NCBI RefSeq assembly: GCF_021582895.2 | Contig: NZ_CP091139.2 | Location: 2,542,001-2,606,000, forward strand | Direction: 5' to 3' | DNA: 64,000 bases | Source of the DNA: Microbacterium elymi | GTDB lineage: Bacteria > Actinomycetota > Actinomycetes > Actinomycetales > Microbacteriaceae | Part shown: positions 19,407 to 29,196 of the stretch, in pieces | Position numbering within the stretch: the first letter of the stretch is position 1 | Layout: every line of letters starts with the position of its first letter | Notes under the pieces: generated by a model | What the model saw: only the letters and a program-made list of their open reading frames with translations | What the model was told of the DNA's origin: nothing | Databases searched by the model: none | Made by a program: the position numbers and the translations under genes

Positions 19407-19961
19407 GTGAAGGTGCACATCGTCGGGACATCGGGCTCCGGAAAGTCGCGCCTGGCCGCGCGCGTGGCCGAGGCTCTCGGCGTGCCGCGACTCGAGCTGG
19501 ATGCCGTGTTCTGGGATGCGGACTGGACTCTCCGCGACCTCGACGAGGCGCATCGGATGATCCTCGACTTCGTCCGTGCGCACCCCGACGGCTGGGTGAT
19601 GGACGGCAACTGGGCGTCGCGGCTGGGCGACGTGCTCGACCCGCCCCACGAACCCGACGTCATCGTCTGGATCGACCACTCGCGCCTGCGGACCGTCGGC
19701 CGGGTGATGCGGCGCACCGCGCGCCGCGGGATCCTGCGCGAAGAGCTGTGGCACGGCAACCACGAGCGACCCTCGTCGTGGCTGCGCCGCGACCCCGAGG
19801 AGAACATCGTGCTGTGGTCATGGACGCAGCATCCGGTCGCCCGCGCGCGGATGGAGCAGCGCCTGGCCGACGGCGAGCCGATCGTGCGGCTGCGCGGTCA
19901 GCGGGCAGTGGATGCCTGGGTTCGGGCGATCCATGGCGCCGCCGACGTCGCACGGGGTTAG
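19407..19961 (+). CDS. P-loop ATPase, adenylate-kinase/FlaR-like (topology-modulation type)
   Basis: Intact, 184 residues, GTG start. Walker A GTSGSGKSRLAARVAEALG at residues 7-25; LELDAVFWDADW and GWVMDGNWASRLGDVL give the nucleotide-kinase fold; VIVWIDHSRLRTVGRVMRRT is the lid region, and WSWTQHP follows. Relatives are annotated as FlaR or DNA topology modulation proteins on weak grounds; a small-molecule kinase role is equally possible. It ends 10 bp before the GNAT gene. Confidence 0.75.
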   Translation: MKVHIVGTSGSGKSRLAARVAEALGVPRLELDAVFWDADWTLRDLDEAHRMILDFVRAHPDGWVMDGNWASRLGDVLDPPHEPDVIVWIDHSRLRTVGRVMRRTARRGILREELWHGNHERPSSWLRRDPEENIVLWSWTQHPVARARMEQRLADGEPIVRLRGQRAVDAWVRAIHGAADVARG

Positions 19962-19970
19962 CCTGGCGAT

Positions 19971-20285
19971 GTGGATGAGCTCATCTTCGCGAAGGAACCC
20001 GAAGCCTCGCGCTACACACTGCACCGTGGCGAGGATCTCGTCAGCGTGCTGGATTACCGCGACGACGGCCGCACCGTCGCCATGACCCGCGCCTACACCG
20101 TGCCGCCGTTCCGCGGCCACGGCTACGCCGGTGAACTCGTGGACCGCGCGGTGGCCGACCTCGAAGCCGACGGCGACCGGACCATCCGGCCGGTGTGCTG
20201 GTATGTCGCCGACTGGTTCACCGCGAACCCGGCTCACCGCGGCATCCTGGCGTCGTCGTCGACGACGCAGCGCTCAGCGTCCTGA
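19971..20285 (+). CDS. GNAT-fold N-acetyltransferase (YidJ/Gtn-like)
   Basis: Short single-domain protein (about 104 residues, GTG start). AYTVPPFRGHGYAGELVDRA carries the acetyl-CoA binding R/GxGxA loop, and PVCWYVADWFTANPAHRGIL is typical of the Gtn-like GNATs. The C-terminus after HRGIL (ASSSTTQRSAS) is not conserved-looking, and a small error near the end cannot be excluded. Substrate unknown; it may be co-transcribed with the P-loop gene upstream. Confidence 0.7.
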   Translation: MDELIFAKEPEASRYTLHRGEDLVSVLDYRDDGRTVAMTRAYTVPPFRGHGYAGELVDRAVADLEADGDRTIRPVCWYVADWFTANPAHRGILASSSTTQRSAS

Positions 20286-20379
20286 GACGAACGCGGATCC
20301 GCGCGGCCGCGGAACGCGATGACGGATGCCTCGGCCTGCCGCGATCGCGATGTCGGAGGGCGCCCGTACCGTGGGGGAC

Positions 20380-21524
20380 ATGCGCATCCTGCACACCTCG
20401 GACTGGCACATCGGGCGGACCTTCCACGGCAGCTCGACGCTGACGGCGCTGCGCGGCGTGCTCGAGGCGCTGGTCGTCGAGGTGCGGGACCGCGAGGTCG
20501 ACGTCGTCGTGGTGGCCGGCGACGTGTTCGACTCCGCCGCCCCCGCCGCCGACTGCTACACGCTGCTCACCGACACGCTGGTCGCGCTGTGCGACACCGG
20601 TGCGCGCGTCGTCGTCACCAGCGGCAACCACGACTCGGCGGCCCGGCTCGGCTTCCAGGCGAAGCTTGCGCGACGGCATCCACGTCCTGACCGATCCGAC
20701 CGCGATCGCGACGCCGATCACGATCGACGACGAGCACGGCCCCGTCCACTTCTACGGGATCCCGTACCTCGAACCCGCCCTCGTGCGCCGCCAGTGGCCG
20801 GGTGTGCGCAGCCAGGCGCAGGCGCTGTCCCGCGCGATGGACCTGGTGCGCGCCGACGCCGCCGTGCGCGGCGGCCGGCACGTGGTCGCCGCGCACTGCT
20901 TCGCCGCGGGCGTCGAGGCGACGCCGCAGCTCGAGCGCGACATCCAGCAGGGCGGCCTCGACGTCGTGCCGCTGTCGGTGTTCGACGGGCCGGACTACAC
21001 CGCGCTCGGGCACATCCACGGGCGCAACGTGCTCAGCGAGCGGGTCCGCTACGCGGGCGCCCCGCTGCACTACAGCTTCGGCGAGCGCGACAAGCCGCGG
21101 GGGGCGTGGCTGGTCGAGCTGGATGTCGCGGGCCTGGCCCAGGTCGAGTGGGTCGATCTGCCGGTGCCCCGGGCGCTGACGGTGATCAGCGGGCCGCTGG
21201 ACGAGCTGCTCACCGCGGCGCGATTCGCCGACGCCGAAGGGGACTGGGTCAGCGCCCGCTACACCGACACGGCCGCGCAGCCGGATCCGATGCGGCGCCT
21301 GGCAGCGCTTCCCCCACTGCGCCGAGGTGCGGCATGCGCCGGAGCGCAGCGCACCGGCCGATTCCCGGTCGTTCGCGGCGCGCGTGAAGGCCGCCGAGTC
21401 CGAGACCGAGCTGGTCGAGGCGTTCCTCGCTCACGTCCGCAACGGCGAAGGCGCCGACGAGGCCGAGACCGACCTGATCCGCGATGTGCTGGACGAGCAC
21501 GTGGCGGCAGAGGTGACGGCATGA
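20380..21524 (+). CDS. sbcD: SbcD exonuclease subunit, two frame breaks
   Basis: Mre11-type Mn-dependent nuclease subunit of the SbcCD complex, which cleaves hairpin and covalently blocked DNA ends. Metal-binding motifs are intact: LHTSDWHIGRTFHG at the start, VVAGDVFDSAAP, VVTSGNHDSAARLGFQ, VAAHCF and ALGHIHGRN. Start MRILHTSDW at 20380 is the family start; 18 upstream codons are not conserved-like. Frame changes at 20664-20669 (GCTTGC; corrected QAKLRDGIHVLTD) and near 21305 (CTGGCAGCGC for CTGCAGCGC; corrected RRLQRFPHCAEVRHAP). Ends EHVAAEVTA, its TGA overlapping the sbcC start by ATGA. Confidence 0.9.
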
Positions 21525-24500
21525 AGCTGCACCGGCTCGAGCTCGAGGGGTTCGGCCCGTTCCTGCAGCACCAGAGCGTCGACTTCGACGCGTTCGACGA
21601 CGACGGCATCTTCCTCATCGCCGGGCGCACCGGCGCCGGCAAGTCCAGCATCCTGGACGGCGTCGGATTCGCCCTCTACGGCGGGGTGCCGCGGTACGAC
21701 GGAGGTGCGAAGCGGCTGCGCAGCGACCACTGCCGCCCCGAAGACCGGACCGAGGTGCGGCTGGAGTTCACCGTCGCCGATCGGCGATGGCGGGTGACCC
21801 GGTCGCCCGAGTACGAGCGGCCGAAGAAGAACGGCACCGGCACCACCACCGAGGACCACCGGGCGCTGGTGGAAGAGCTCGTGGACGGCGAATGGGTGGG
21901 GCGAGCGGCGAAGCCGCGCGAGGCCGGCGAGCTGCTCGGCGAGATCATCGGACTGAACCGCGAGCAGTTCCAGCAGGTGATCCTGCTCGCCCAGAATCGG
22001 TTCGCCGAGTTCCTGCTCGCGCGCAACGACGATCGGCAGGCCCTGCTGCGGACGCTGTTCGGCTCGCGTCGCTACCAGGACTACGAGAGCGCCCTCGAGC
22101 AGCGTCGCAAGGATGCCGAAGCGGCCGTGGCGACGGGGCTTCGCGGCGTCGAGGCCGTGCTCGACGAGGCCGACCGGGTGATCGCCGAGCACGACTTCGG
22201 CGCGGACGACGACCCGGCCGCGACCATCCCGGACCGCCTCCTCGGAATCGAGCGGGCCACCGAGCGGGGCCGGTACCGGATCGAGGTGCTCGACACCGAG
22301 CGGGCCTCGGCCCTGGCCGCACGGGATGCCGCGCTGACCGCCCATCAGGAGCTCGAGCGTCTGCACGAACGGGTGGCCGCCCGGATCGCCGCCCGTGCCG
22401 CGCTGTCCGCGCTGGAGGAGCGCGCCGACGAGATCGCGACTGCACGCCGCACGCTCGCGGACGCGCGCCGTGCCGAGGCCCTGCGCGCCCCGCTCGAGAC
22501 CGCGGCCGAGGCCGAGGCGGCGGTCGCCGCGCACCGCGATGCCGAGGCGTCCGCGCGCTCCGCCTGGGTGAGCAGCAGGGTGGACAGCTGGGTGAACAGC
22601 AGGGTGGACGGCAGGGGCGACACCGCCGACGACGTGGACCGCGACGCCGACGAGGCGTCCCTCGCCGCCGTGATCGACGAGCTGACCGGTGCACTGGCCG
22701 TGTGGCACACCGCACACGCGCATGAGACCGCGCTGTCCGAGCTTGCGCACCACGCTGGTCGCGCGCGAGGCGGACGCCGCGGCGGGAGCCGAGCGGATCG
22801 TCGCGCTGGAGGCGCTGCGCGCACAGCTGCCCGCCCGGCGGGCAGAGCTCGAGACCGCGCGGACGCAGGCCGCGACGGCTGCGACCGTGGAGGATGCGCG
22901 CACCGCCGTCGCCGATGCCGGGGCGCGCCTGTCCGCGGCGCTCGACGCGAAGGCGCGCGACGACGAGCGCGCGGTGGCCGAGAGGCGCCGGCTGGCCGCC
23001 GAGGACGACGCCGTGACGGCGGCCGCCGCCTACACCGCGCTCCTGCGCCGCCGGGTCGAGGAGCGCGCCGGCGAACTGGCCGCCGGACTCGCCGAAGACG
23101 AGCCTTGCCCGGTCTGCGGCTCGCGGGAGCATCCCGAGCCCGCGCCGGCCGCGGACGCGCCGGTGACCGACGACCAGCTCGCCTTCGCCGAACGCGACAA
23201 GGATGCCGCGCAGCGGCGCGCCCGCGAGGCCGCCGAGGCGGACGCCGCCGCCCGCACCGCCCATGCGGGGCAGCCGGCCGCGCGGCCGGAATGGATGCGG
23301 CGGCCGCCCAGGCCGCCCACGACGAGGCGCGCGAGCGGCTCGCGGCGGCCGAGGCCGCCGTCCGCCTCCGCGAGTCGCTGGACGCCGATCGTGCCCGGCT
23401 GGACGAAGAGGACGCCCGCACCGCGGACGAGCTCACCGAGCTGGGTCGCCGCCAGGCCGCGCGGGGCGAAGAGATCGCCACCCTGCGGGAACGGGCGACG
23501 GCCGCGATCACGGCGGTGGACGCCGCCCGGGGCGACTTCGCCACGGTGGCCGAGCGCATCGCGGACGGCGAGCGCCGCCGCACGGCTGCCGTGAGCCTGC
23601 AGGAGGCCCTCGTCGCGCGTGCCGCGGCCGAGACCGCGGCCCGCACCGCCGCCGCCGCCCGGGACCGGCGGGTCGCGGCATCCGCCTTCGCCGACCCCGC
23701 CGCAGCCCGCGAGGCGCTTGCGCGACGACACCGAGCGGCAGGTGCTGGAAGAGACGATCGGCGCGCACGACAAGAGCATCGACCTGCAGCGGGCGCGCCT
23801 GATGGACCTCGAGATGGAGCTGGCCGGCATCCCCGACCCGCTGCCCGCACTGGACGACAGCGCGGCCACGCTGGCCGCCGCACGGGAGCGCGCCGACACG
23901 GCGGCCACCGCGGCGGCCGCCGTCGAGCACGCCGTGCGCACGCTCGGCGGCCTGCAGGAGCGCGCACGCCGGGGGCACGAAGCCATCGCCGACCTCGAGC
24001 AGCGGCACCGGCTGATCGCCGGGGTGGCGCATGCCGTCGCCGGACGCAACGATCGCAAGATGGACCTGGAGACGTTCGTGCTGGCCGCCGAGCTCGAGCA
24101 GATCGTGGACGCCGCCAACCTGCGGCTGGACGAGATGTCGTCCGGCCGGTACCGCCTGCAGCACACGGACGCGCTGGCCGCACGCAATGCCGCCAGCGGC
24201 CTGGGCCTTCAGGTCATGGACGCGTACACCGGGCAGGCGCGGCCCGCGCAGTCCCTGTCCGGCGGCGAGACGTTCCTGGCCTCGCTGGCCTTGGCACTCG
24301 GGCTGGCCGAGGTCGTCACCTCACGGGCCGGCGGCATCCGCCTGGACACGCTGTTCATCGACGAGGGGTTCGGATCGCTCGATCCCGAGACGCTCGAACT
24401 GGCGATGCGCACCCTGGACGAGCTGCGCCAGGGGGCCGCACCGTCGGGGTGATCAGCCACGTCGAGGCGATGAAGGAGCAGCTGCCCGCGCAAGCTGGTG

Positions 24501-24560
24501 GTCGAAGCGGCCGCCCACGGGCCGAGTACGGTCCGTCAGACCGCGCTCGACCCGGTGTGA
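21521..24560 (+). CDS. sbcC: SbcC ATPase subunit, five frame breaks
   Basis: Rad50-like SMC ATPase partner of SbcD, about 1010 residues. Walker A GRTGAGKSSILDGVGFALYG near residue 35; Q-loop LLAQNRFAEFL; coiled coil rich in Ala/Glu/Arg; zinc hook CPVCGSREHPEPA at about 23107; signature LSGGETFLASLALALG and Walker B LFIDEGFGSLDPE near the end. Frame changes: 22741-22746 (ELRTTLVAREADAAAGAE), near 23285 (one base lost in CGCGGCCGGAA), 23716-23721 (EALRDDTERQVLEE), near 24436 (GGGGG for six G; RQGGRTVGVISHVEAMKEQL) and 24490-24495 (LPAQLVVEAAAHG). TGA at 24558-24560. A 24-bp in-frame repeat lies at 22563-22612. Confidence 0.9.
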
Positions 24561-25439
24561 GCCTGCGACTTGACGAGGTACTGCTGGGCCGACTCGAGCA
24601 CGGCGTGCATGAACTGCTCCGCCTGCTCCTCGGTCACGGCGCCCTGGCTGGAATCGACCATGGACTGCGCCTCGGTCGAGATCGCATCCTCGCCCAGCGC
24701 GTCATACGCCTGGAGCATCGCGGTGCCGATGAGCACCAGCGTGTCGTCCGCGTAGAGCTGGTCGATCTGGTCATCGGTGGCACCCGGCTGGATCTGCGTG
24801 ACGAGATCGCGGATCTTCGGCCGCACGTCCTCGACGTACGCGGCCTCGTCGTAGGTGCCGGCGGCGCCGTCGGTGCCGTCGGTCGTCTCCGAGTCGGTGG
24901 CGTCGTCCGAGGCCTGCGCCGACGGAACCGATCCCGAGCTCGAGTCGGACAGCGACGAGTTCGCGGCCAGCCCGATCCACAGCAGCGAGACGGTGAGCGC
25001 GATCGCGAACACCACTCCGCCGACGATCGAGACGATCAGCCCGGCGATGCCGAAGCCCTTGCCGCCCTGTGCCTTGCTGGCCAGCACGACGATCGACAGG
25101 ATGAACGCGGCAAGGCAGCACGCCGCCGATGATCGCGAAGATCACGCCGACGAACGGCACGAAGCCGACGAACGTGACCAGCAGCCCGATGACCGCCAGG
25201 ACCAGCCCGACGATCGCGAGCACCTTGGGCCGTCCATCCGGCTGCCGCGGCGCAGGCGCGCCGCCCTGCGGGTAGCCGGCCGGCGGGTAGCCGCCCTGGG
25301 CCGGGGGCGGATAGGCACCGGGCTTGCGCCGGGGCCGCCGGGGCGACGGGTCCGGCGGCGGCGGGACCTCCGCTCGGCGCCGGCGGAACCGGAGGCACCG
25401 GGGCAGCGGATTGCCGGACGGGTCAAGGGGAGTGGTCAA
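24536..25439 (-). CDS. proline-rich membrane protein, DUF4190-like, three frame breaks
   Basis: N-terminal Pro/Gly/Ala-rich cytoplasmic stretch (AYPPPAQGGYPPAGYPQGG), then two hydrophobic segments (VLAIVGLVLAVIGLLVTFVG, then GIAGLIVSIVGGVVFAIALT) with the short VLASKAQGGKGFGIAG loop typical of DUF4190, then an acidic extracytoplasmic domain (DQIDQLYADDTLVLIGTAML). Frame changes near 25397 (one C lost; NPLPPVPPVPPAPSGG), 25322-25327 (GCTTGC on plus; APAQPGAYPPP) and near 25108 (extra base around GTGCTGCCTTGCC). The 3' end overlaps sbcC by 25 bp in convergent orientation. Function unknown. Confidence 0.72.
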
Positions 25440-25495
25440 GAGAGTCCTCCAAAGGACGTCGGTGTCCGATCAGCCTAACGAATTCTCTGCGGCGC

Positions 25496-27012
25496 CTATG
25501 AATGCGGCGCCGAGGGAGGCTGCACGTCCCGTGCCGACAGCGAGACCGGGCGGACCAGGACGTGTCGCCGGTCGCGCACCCACCGCAGCCGATCGGCGCG
25601 GAGCTGCGCCCGCGTCGCGAACCGATAGCGATACTCCACCACGCGCACCCAGCGGGGGCGGGCGCCGTCGAACGGATCGGAGTCCAGCAGCCGGAGGGTG
25701 GCCGGGTCCGCCTCGAGCAGGCGGATCAGCAGGGCCTGGAACCAGTCCTCCAGCGACCGGCCCAGTGGCAGGAACCACATCAGCCAGTCCAGCCGCAGAT
25801 GGTAGGGCGCCACCTGGCGGGGCAGGCGCCGCAGCGAGCCGGGCTTGCCTTTGAACTCGTACTCGGACCAGGCCGCGGCATCCGGGTCTTCGTCTCGCGT
25901 GCCCTCGATGATGTACTCGATCCGCACCTTGGTCACCGTCCCGAACGCCCCGTAGGCGTTGGCCAGCTGCCACCGGTTGAAGCTCGCGTTCATCAGCTGC
26001 CGCTTCGCCACGAGGTTGCGCGCCGGCCACCAGCTGAGCACGAGGTACAGCAGGAACACGGCGGACGTGACGGCCACCCAGTACACCGGCATGTCGTCCG
26101 GCGCCCACCAGTCCGTCCCGTTCGCGCCGGCCGGCGCGTCCCCCCGGTGCAGGCCGTAGCCCGAGAACGCGAGCACGACCGTCGCCCAGTTCAGCCAGGC
26201 GAAGTTGCCGGTGGCCACGAGCCACAGCTGGGTGGCGATGACGATGGATGCCGCGACCACCCCCACGATCGTCGGCACCGGACCCGGCAGCCAGAGCCCG
26301 AGGACCGGGGCGAACAGGAACCACGGCACCACGAGCTTGCGCGAAATGGTTGCCGAGCACCTCGCCGCGATGGAACCAGCGCGGCAGCAGGTGCGCCTGC
26401 CGGCTGAGCGGCCCCGGCATCGGCTTGCGTCTCGTGGTGGTAGGTCAGCGCGGTCAGGTCGCGCCACTCCCGCCCGCCGCGGATCTTGATCATCCCGGCG
26501 CCGAACTCCAGCCGGAACACCAGCCACCACATCAGCACGATCACCGTCGTGGGCGGCGGCTGGGTGCTCGAGCCGAGGAATGCGGCCAGGAATCCCGCCT
26601 CCAGCAGGCATCTCCCAGCCGAAGCCGTAGAACGTCTGCCCGATCGAGACCACCGACATGTACCCGAGCCACAGGGCCAGGAAGCACAGCATGGGCACCC
26701 ACGGCGGGGCCAGCTGCGGCACGCCGACCACCAGCAGCGCCGCGACCGCCATCCCGCACCAGCACAGCGCGGCCAGCCGCCGGTCGGTGTACCGCCAGCG
26801 CCGGAACAGCGTCGGGCGCAGGCATCCGCCCCGCCCGCGCCGACGAGCGGGCCCAGTCCAGCAGCTGCCGGTGCCGGCAGCAGCCCGTGCTCGCCGAGCA
26901 GCGCCGGGAACTGGTTGCGGGTGGACAGGAATGCGATCAGGTAGAGCGCCGCGATGCCGCGCTCGAGCACCTCGCGTGCGAAGCCGAAATCGACCGCGGC
27001 GAATCCGTCCAT
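25496..27012 (-). CDS. lipase maturation factor (LMF1-like) family membrane protein, five frame breaks
   Basis: About 500 residues with many membrane segments and the LMF signatures: FLSTRNQFPALLGEHGLL at the N-terminus, TFYGFGWE, RLEFGAGMIKIRGGREWRDL, LTALTYHHETQPMPGPLS, WFHRGEVLGNHFAQLVVPW and the C-terminal LRLDWLMWFLPL. In animals LMF1 folds lipases in the ER; in bacteria the role is undefined. Frame changes near 26870 (GCCGGCAGC), near 26818 (coding ATGCCTGCG for ATGCTGCG), near 26605 (ATGCCTGCTGG for ATGCTGCTGG; WEMLLEAGFLA), 26423-26428 (HETQPMPGPL) and 26335-26340 (HFAQLVVPW). All are single extra bases at GCWGC. Four bp downstream of the oxidoreductase stop. Confidence 0.82.
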
Positions 27013-27016
27013 CGGC

Positions 27017-28477
27017 TCACCCGAACAGCTCGGTCAGCTCGGTGGGCTCGGCGGTGTCGCGCAGCGCCTGCCGCGCGGCCAGCCAGCCCGGCATCCCGTG
27101 TACGCCGGGTCCGGGCGGGGTGGCCGCCGAGGCGAGGTAGACGCCCCGCATCGGGGTGCGCCAGGGCGTGCGCGAGAGCACGGGACGGGCGAACGCCTGG
27201 CGCATCGTGAACGATCCGCCGAGGATGTCGCCGCCGATGTCCGCCGGATTGTACGCGTGGCGCTTGCGCGGCGGTCATGACGTGGACGGCGACTATGCGG
27301 TCGCGGAAGCCGGGGCGAATCGCTCCAGCTGTGCCGTCACGGTCTCGGTCGGATCCAGCGTCGAGCCGCTCGGCACGTGCAGATAGGCCCACAGCGTCTG
27401 CGCTCCGTCCGGTGCTCGGGACGGATCGAGGATGCCGGGCTGGACGGTGAGCACGTACGGCCGGTCCACGACCCGGCCCTCGGCCACCGCGTTCTCCGCG
27501 GCCTCGATCTCGGCTCGGGTGCCGCCGAGGTGCACGGTCGGCGCGGCGGCGACATCCGGGTTCGCCCAGGGCACCGGCCCGTCCAGCGCGAAGTCGACCT
27601 TCGCCACGGCGGGCCCGTACCGGTACCGGCGGACCGCCCGCGCATACCCGGCCGGAACGTCCGGCAGGGTCAGGGCCAGGCGCGGGGCGGTGTCCAGCAG
27701 CGCAGGTCGCCGGCGGCCGGGTCGCCCCAGTCCAGGGCCGACAGGTCGCCCACCCGGTGGCCGGTGTCGACCACGCCGCCGTGCGCGCGCAGATCGTCGA
27801 TGAGCGCATCGGCGATCGCGTCCGAGCCGCCGCGCGGATACGCCCACCCGGTCGAATGCGCATGCGCGAGCAGGTAGAGCGCCGACGCGGTGGCCGCCAG
27901 CGACGGCAGGGTGCTGTTGGCGTGCGCGACCACGCCGGTGAGCAGGGCCGCCGCCTCGTCAGTGCGGAATGTGGGCAGCATCCACCGCCCGGCCGTCGTG
28001 CCCAGCTTGCGCCATCCGCAGTGCGAACCGCGCCGCCGTGACCGGATGCCGGGGCACCCGGATCAGCTGGTTCCCGGTGAAGTCGGCCACTCCGGCCAGC
28101 CGTCGGTTCAGCGGCCGGACGATGCGCCGCCATGCGGGGCCGTCCGCGCCGAGGCCCGCGACGGTGCGGTCCAGGTCGCGCCAGGCCACAGCGGCGCGCC
28201 CGTCGTCCAGCGGGTGGGCGAATGAGGCCTCGGGCACGATCCAGTCGATCCGGTCGAGTCCGAACGCCCGGAAGAACGGCGAGCTCAGCGCCGCCGGGTG
28301 GACGGCCGAGCACACGTCGTGCCGGTACCCCGGGAGGGTCAGCGCGGCGGTGCGGACGCCGCCGCCGGGGGTGTCGGACGCCTCGACGACGCGCACCTCG
28401 TAGCCGGCCCGGGCGAGCGCGACCGCGGCGGCCAGCCCGTTCGGGCCGCTCCCGACGATCGTCGCTCGTCGTGCCAT
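27017..28477 (-). CDS. phytoene-dehydrogenase-like FAD oxidoreductase (CrtI/PDS family), frame breaks
   Basis: FAD-dependent amine-oxidase-superfamily protein of about 485 residues. Rossmann motif ATIVGSGPNGLAAAVALARA at the N-terminus followed by VRVVEASDTPGGGVRT; RMAQLGTTAGRWMLP, PRGGSDAIADALIDDLRAHGG and the C-terminal MRGVYLASAATPPGPGVHG are CrtI-like. No carotenoid genes are nearby, so a general desaturase/isomerase (RetSat-like) is as likely as a carotenoid enzyme. Frame changes at 28005-28010 (GCTTGC on plus), near 27705 (one base lost; GDLALLDTAPRLALTLP), near 27312 (one G lost; ERFAPGFRDRIVAVHV) and 27262-27267 (GCTTGC on plus; AAQRHAYNPADIGGDI). Start ATG 28477. Confidence 0.8.
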
Positions 28478-28595
28478 GGGTCCAGTCTGGCACCTGCGGC
28501 GTCCACTCATGGGGGGTTGACAGCGTCGGTGCCCACGATGCGGGGCCGACAGGCCATGATGGAGAGCACAGGTCCACGAAGGGGGAGTGGTTGAG

Positions 28596-29192
28596 ATGGA
28601 ATCGACGAAGCTGGATGCCCCGGATCCGATTGCGGCGCGGCTGGGCTGGGAACCGGGATCCGAGGCGGGAGTCCGGATCCGCGCGCTCGCCAAGGAGATC
28701 CTCGCCGACCGTCTCGAGATCGACCCCGTGTTCGTGAACGTCGAACGCGAGGCGCCCCGGCAGTTCGGGCATCACCCGCAGCCGATCGCCGTCGTCGACG
28801 GGCGCGAGGTGCCCCTGGCCGTGCACACCTCCAGCTTCCGGTCGGCGTCGGTGGTGGCCGTCTCGGAGCCCGGGGTGCTGGTCGGGCTCGACATCCGCGA
28901 CCACCAGCCGGACGAGGGGATGCTGCACGAGATCCGTGGACACTCGCACCTGTGGGGCGACAGCCTGTGGGAGGACGCCAGCACCGAGAAGCTGCTCCTG
29001 CACTGGTCGCGCGTGCAGGCGGTGCGCCAGGCCGACCCGCGTGGGGTGAGCGTGCGCCCGGAGCAGGTGCGGCTGGATCCGCCGTTCGCGAAGGCGTGGA
29101 CGCCGGATCGGACGAATGCCTACCGGCTGATCGACCTGTCGCGAAAGGGCTTCATCATCACCCTCGCGTGCGGGTCGGCGGCCACCGACTGA
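28596..29192 (+). CDS. hypothetical protein, possible 4'-phosphopantetheinyl transferase-like fold
   Basis: Intact, about 198 residues. ATG 28596 has GGGGGAG eight bases upstream; a GTG nine bases earlier lies inside that site. TSSFRSASVVAVSEPGVLVG followed by LDIRDHQPDE resembles the SHSxGxxxxA...GvDiE region of Sfp-type transferases, and the later LLHWSRVQAVRQADPRG sits where they have WxxKEAxxKxxG, but the key Lys-Glu-Ala is replaced by Val-Gln-Ala. It could be a catalytically altered relative or an unrelated protein. It is divergent from the oxidoreductase gene and converges with nadE. Confidence 0.5.
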   Translation: MESTKLDAPDPIAARLGWEPGSEAGVRIRALAKEILADRLEIDPVFVNVEREAPRQFGHHPQPIAVVDGREVPLAVHTSSFRSASVVAVSEPGVLVGLDIRDHQPDEGMLHEIRGHSHLWGDSLWEDASTEKLLLHWSRVQAVRQADPRGVSVRPEQVRLDPPFAKAWTPDRTNAYRLIDLSRKGFIITLACGSAATD

Positions 29193-29196
29193 CCGG

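Noticed and set aside
20600..25132. A 1510-codon open frame spanning sbcD and sbcC
   Set aside because: It is a patchwork of true sbcD/sbcC sequence and out-of-frame stretches joined by the frame errors; the conserved motifs require frame changes inside it.
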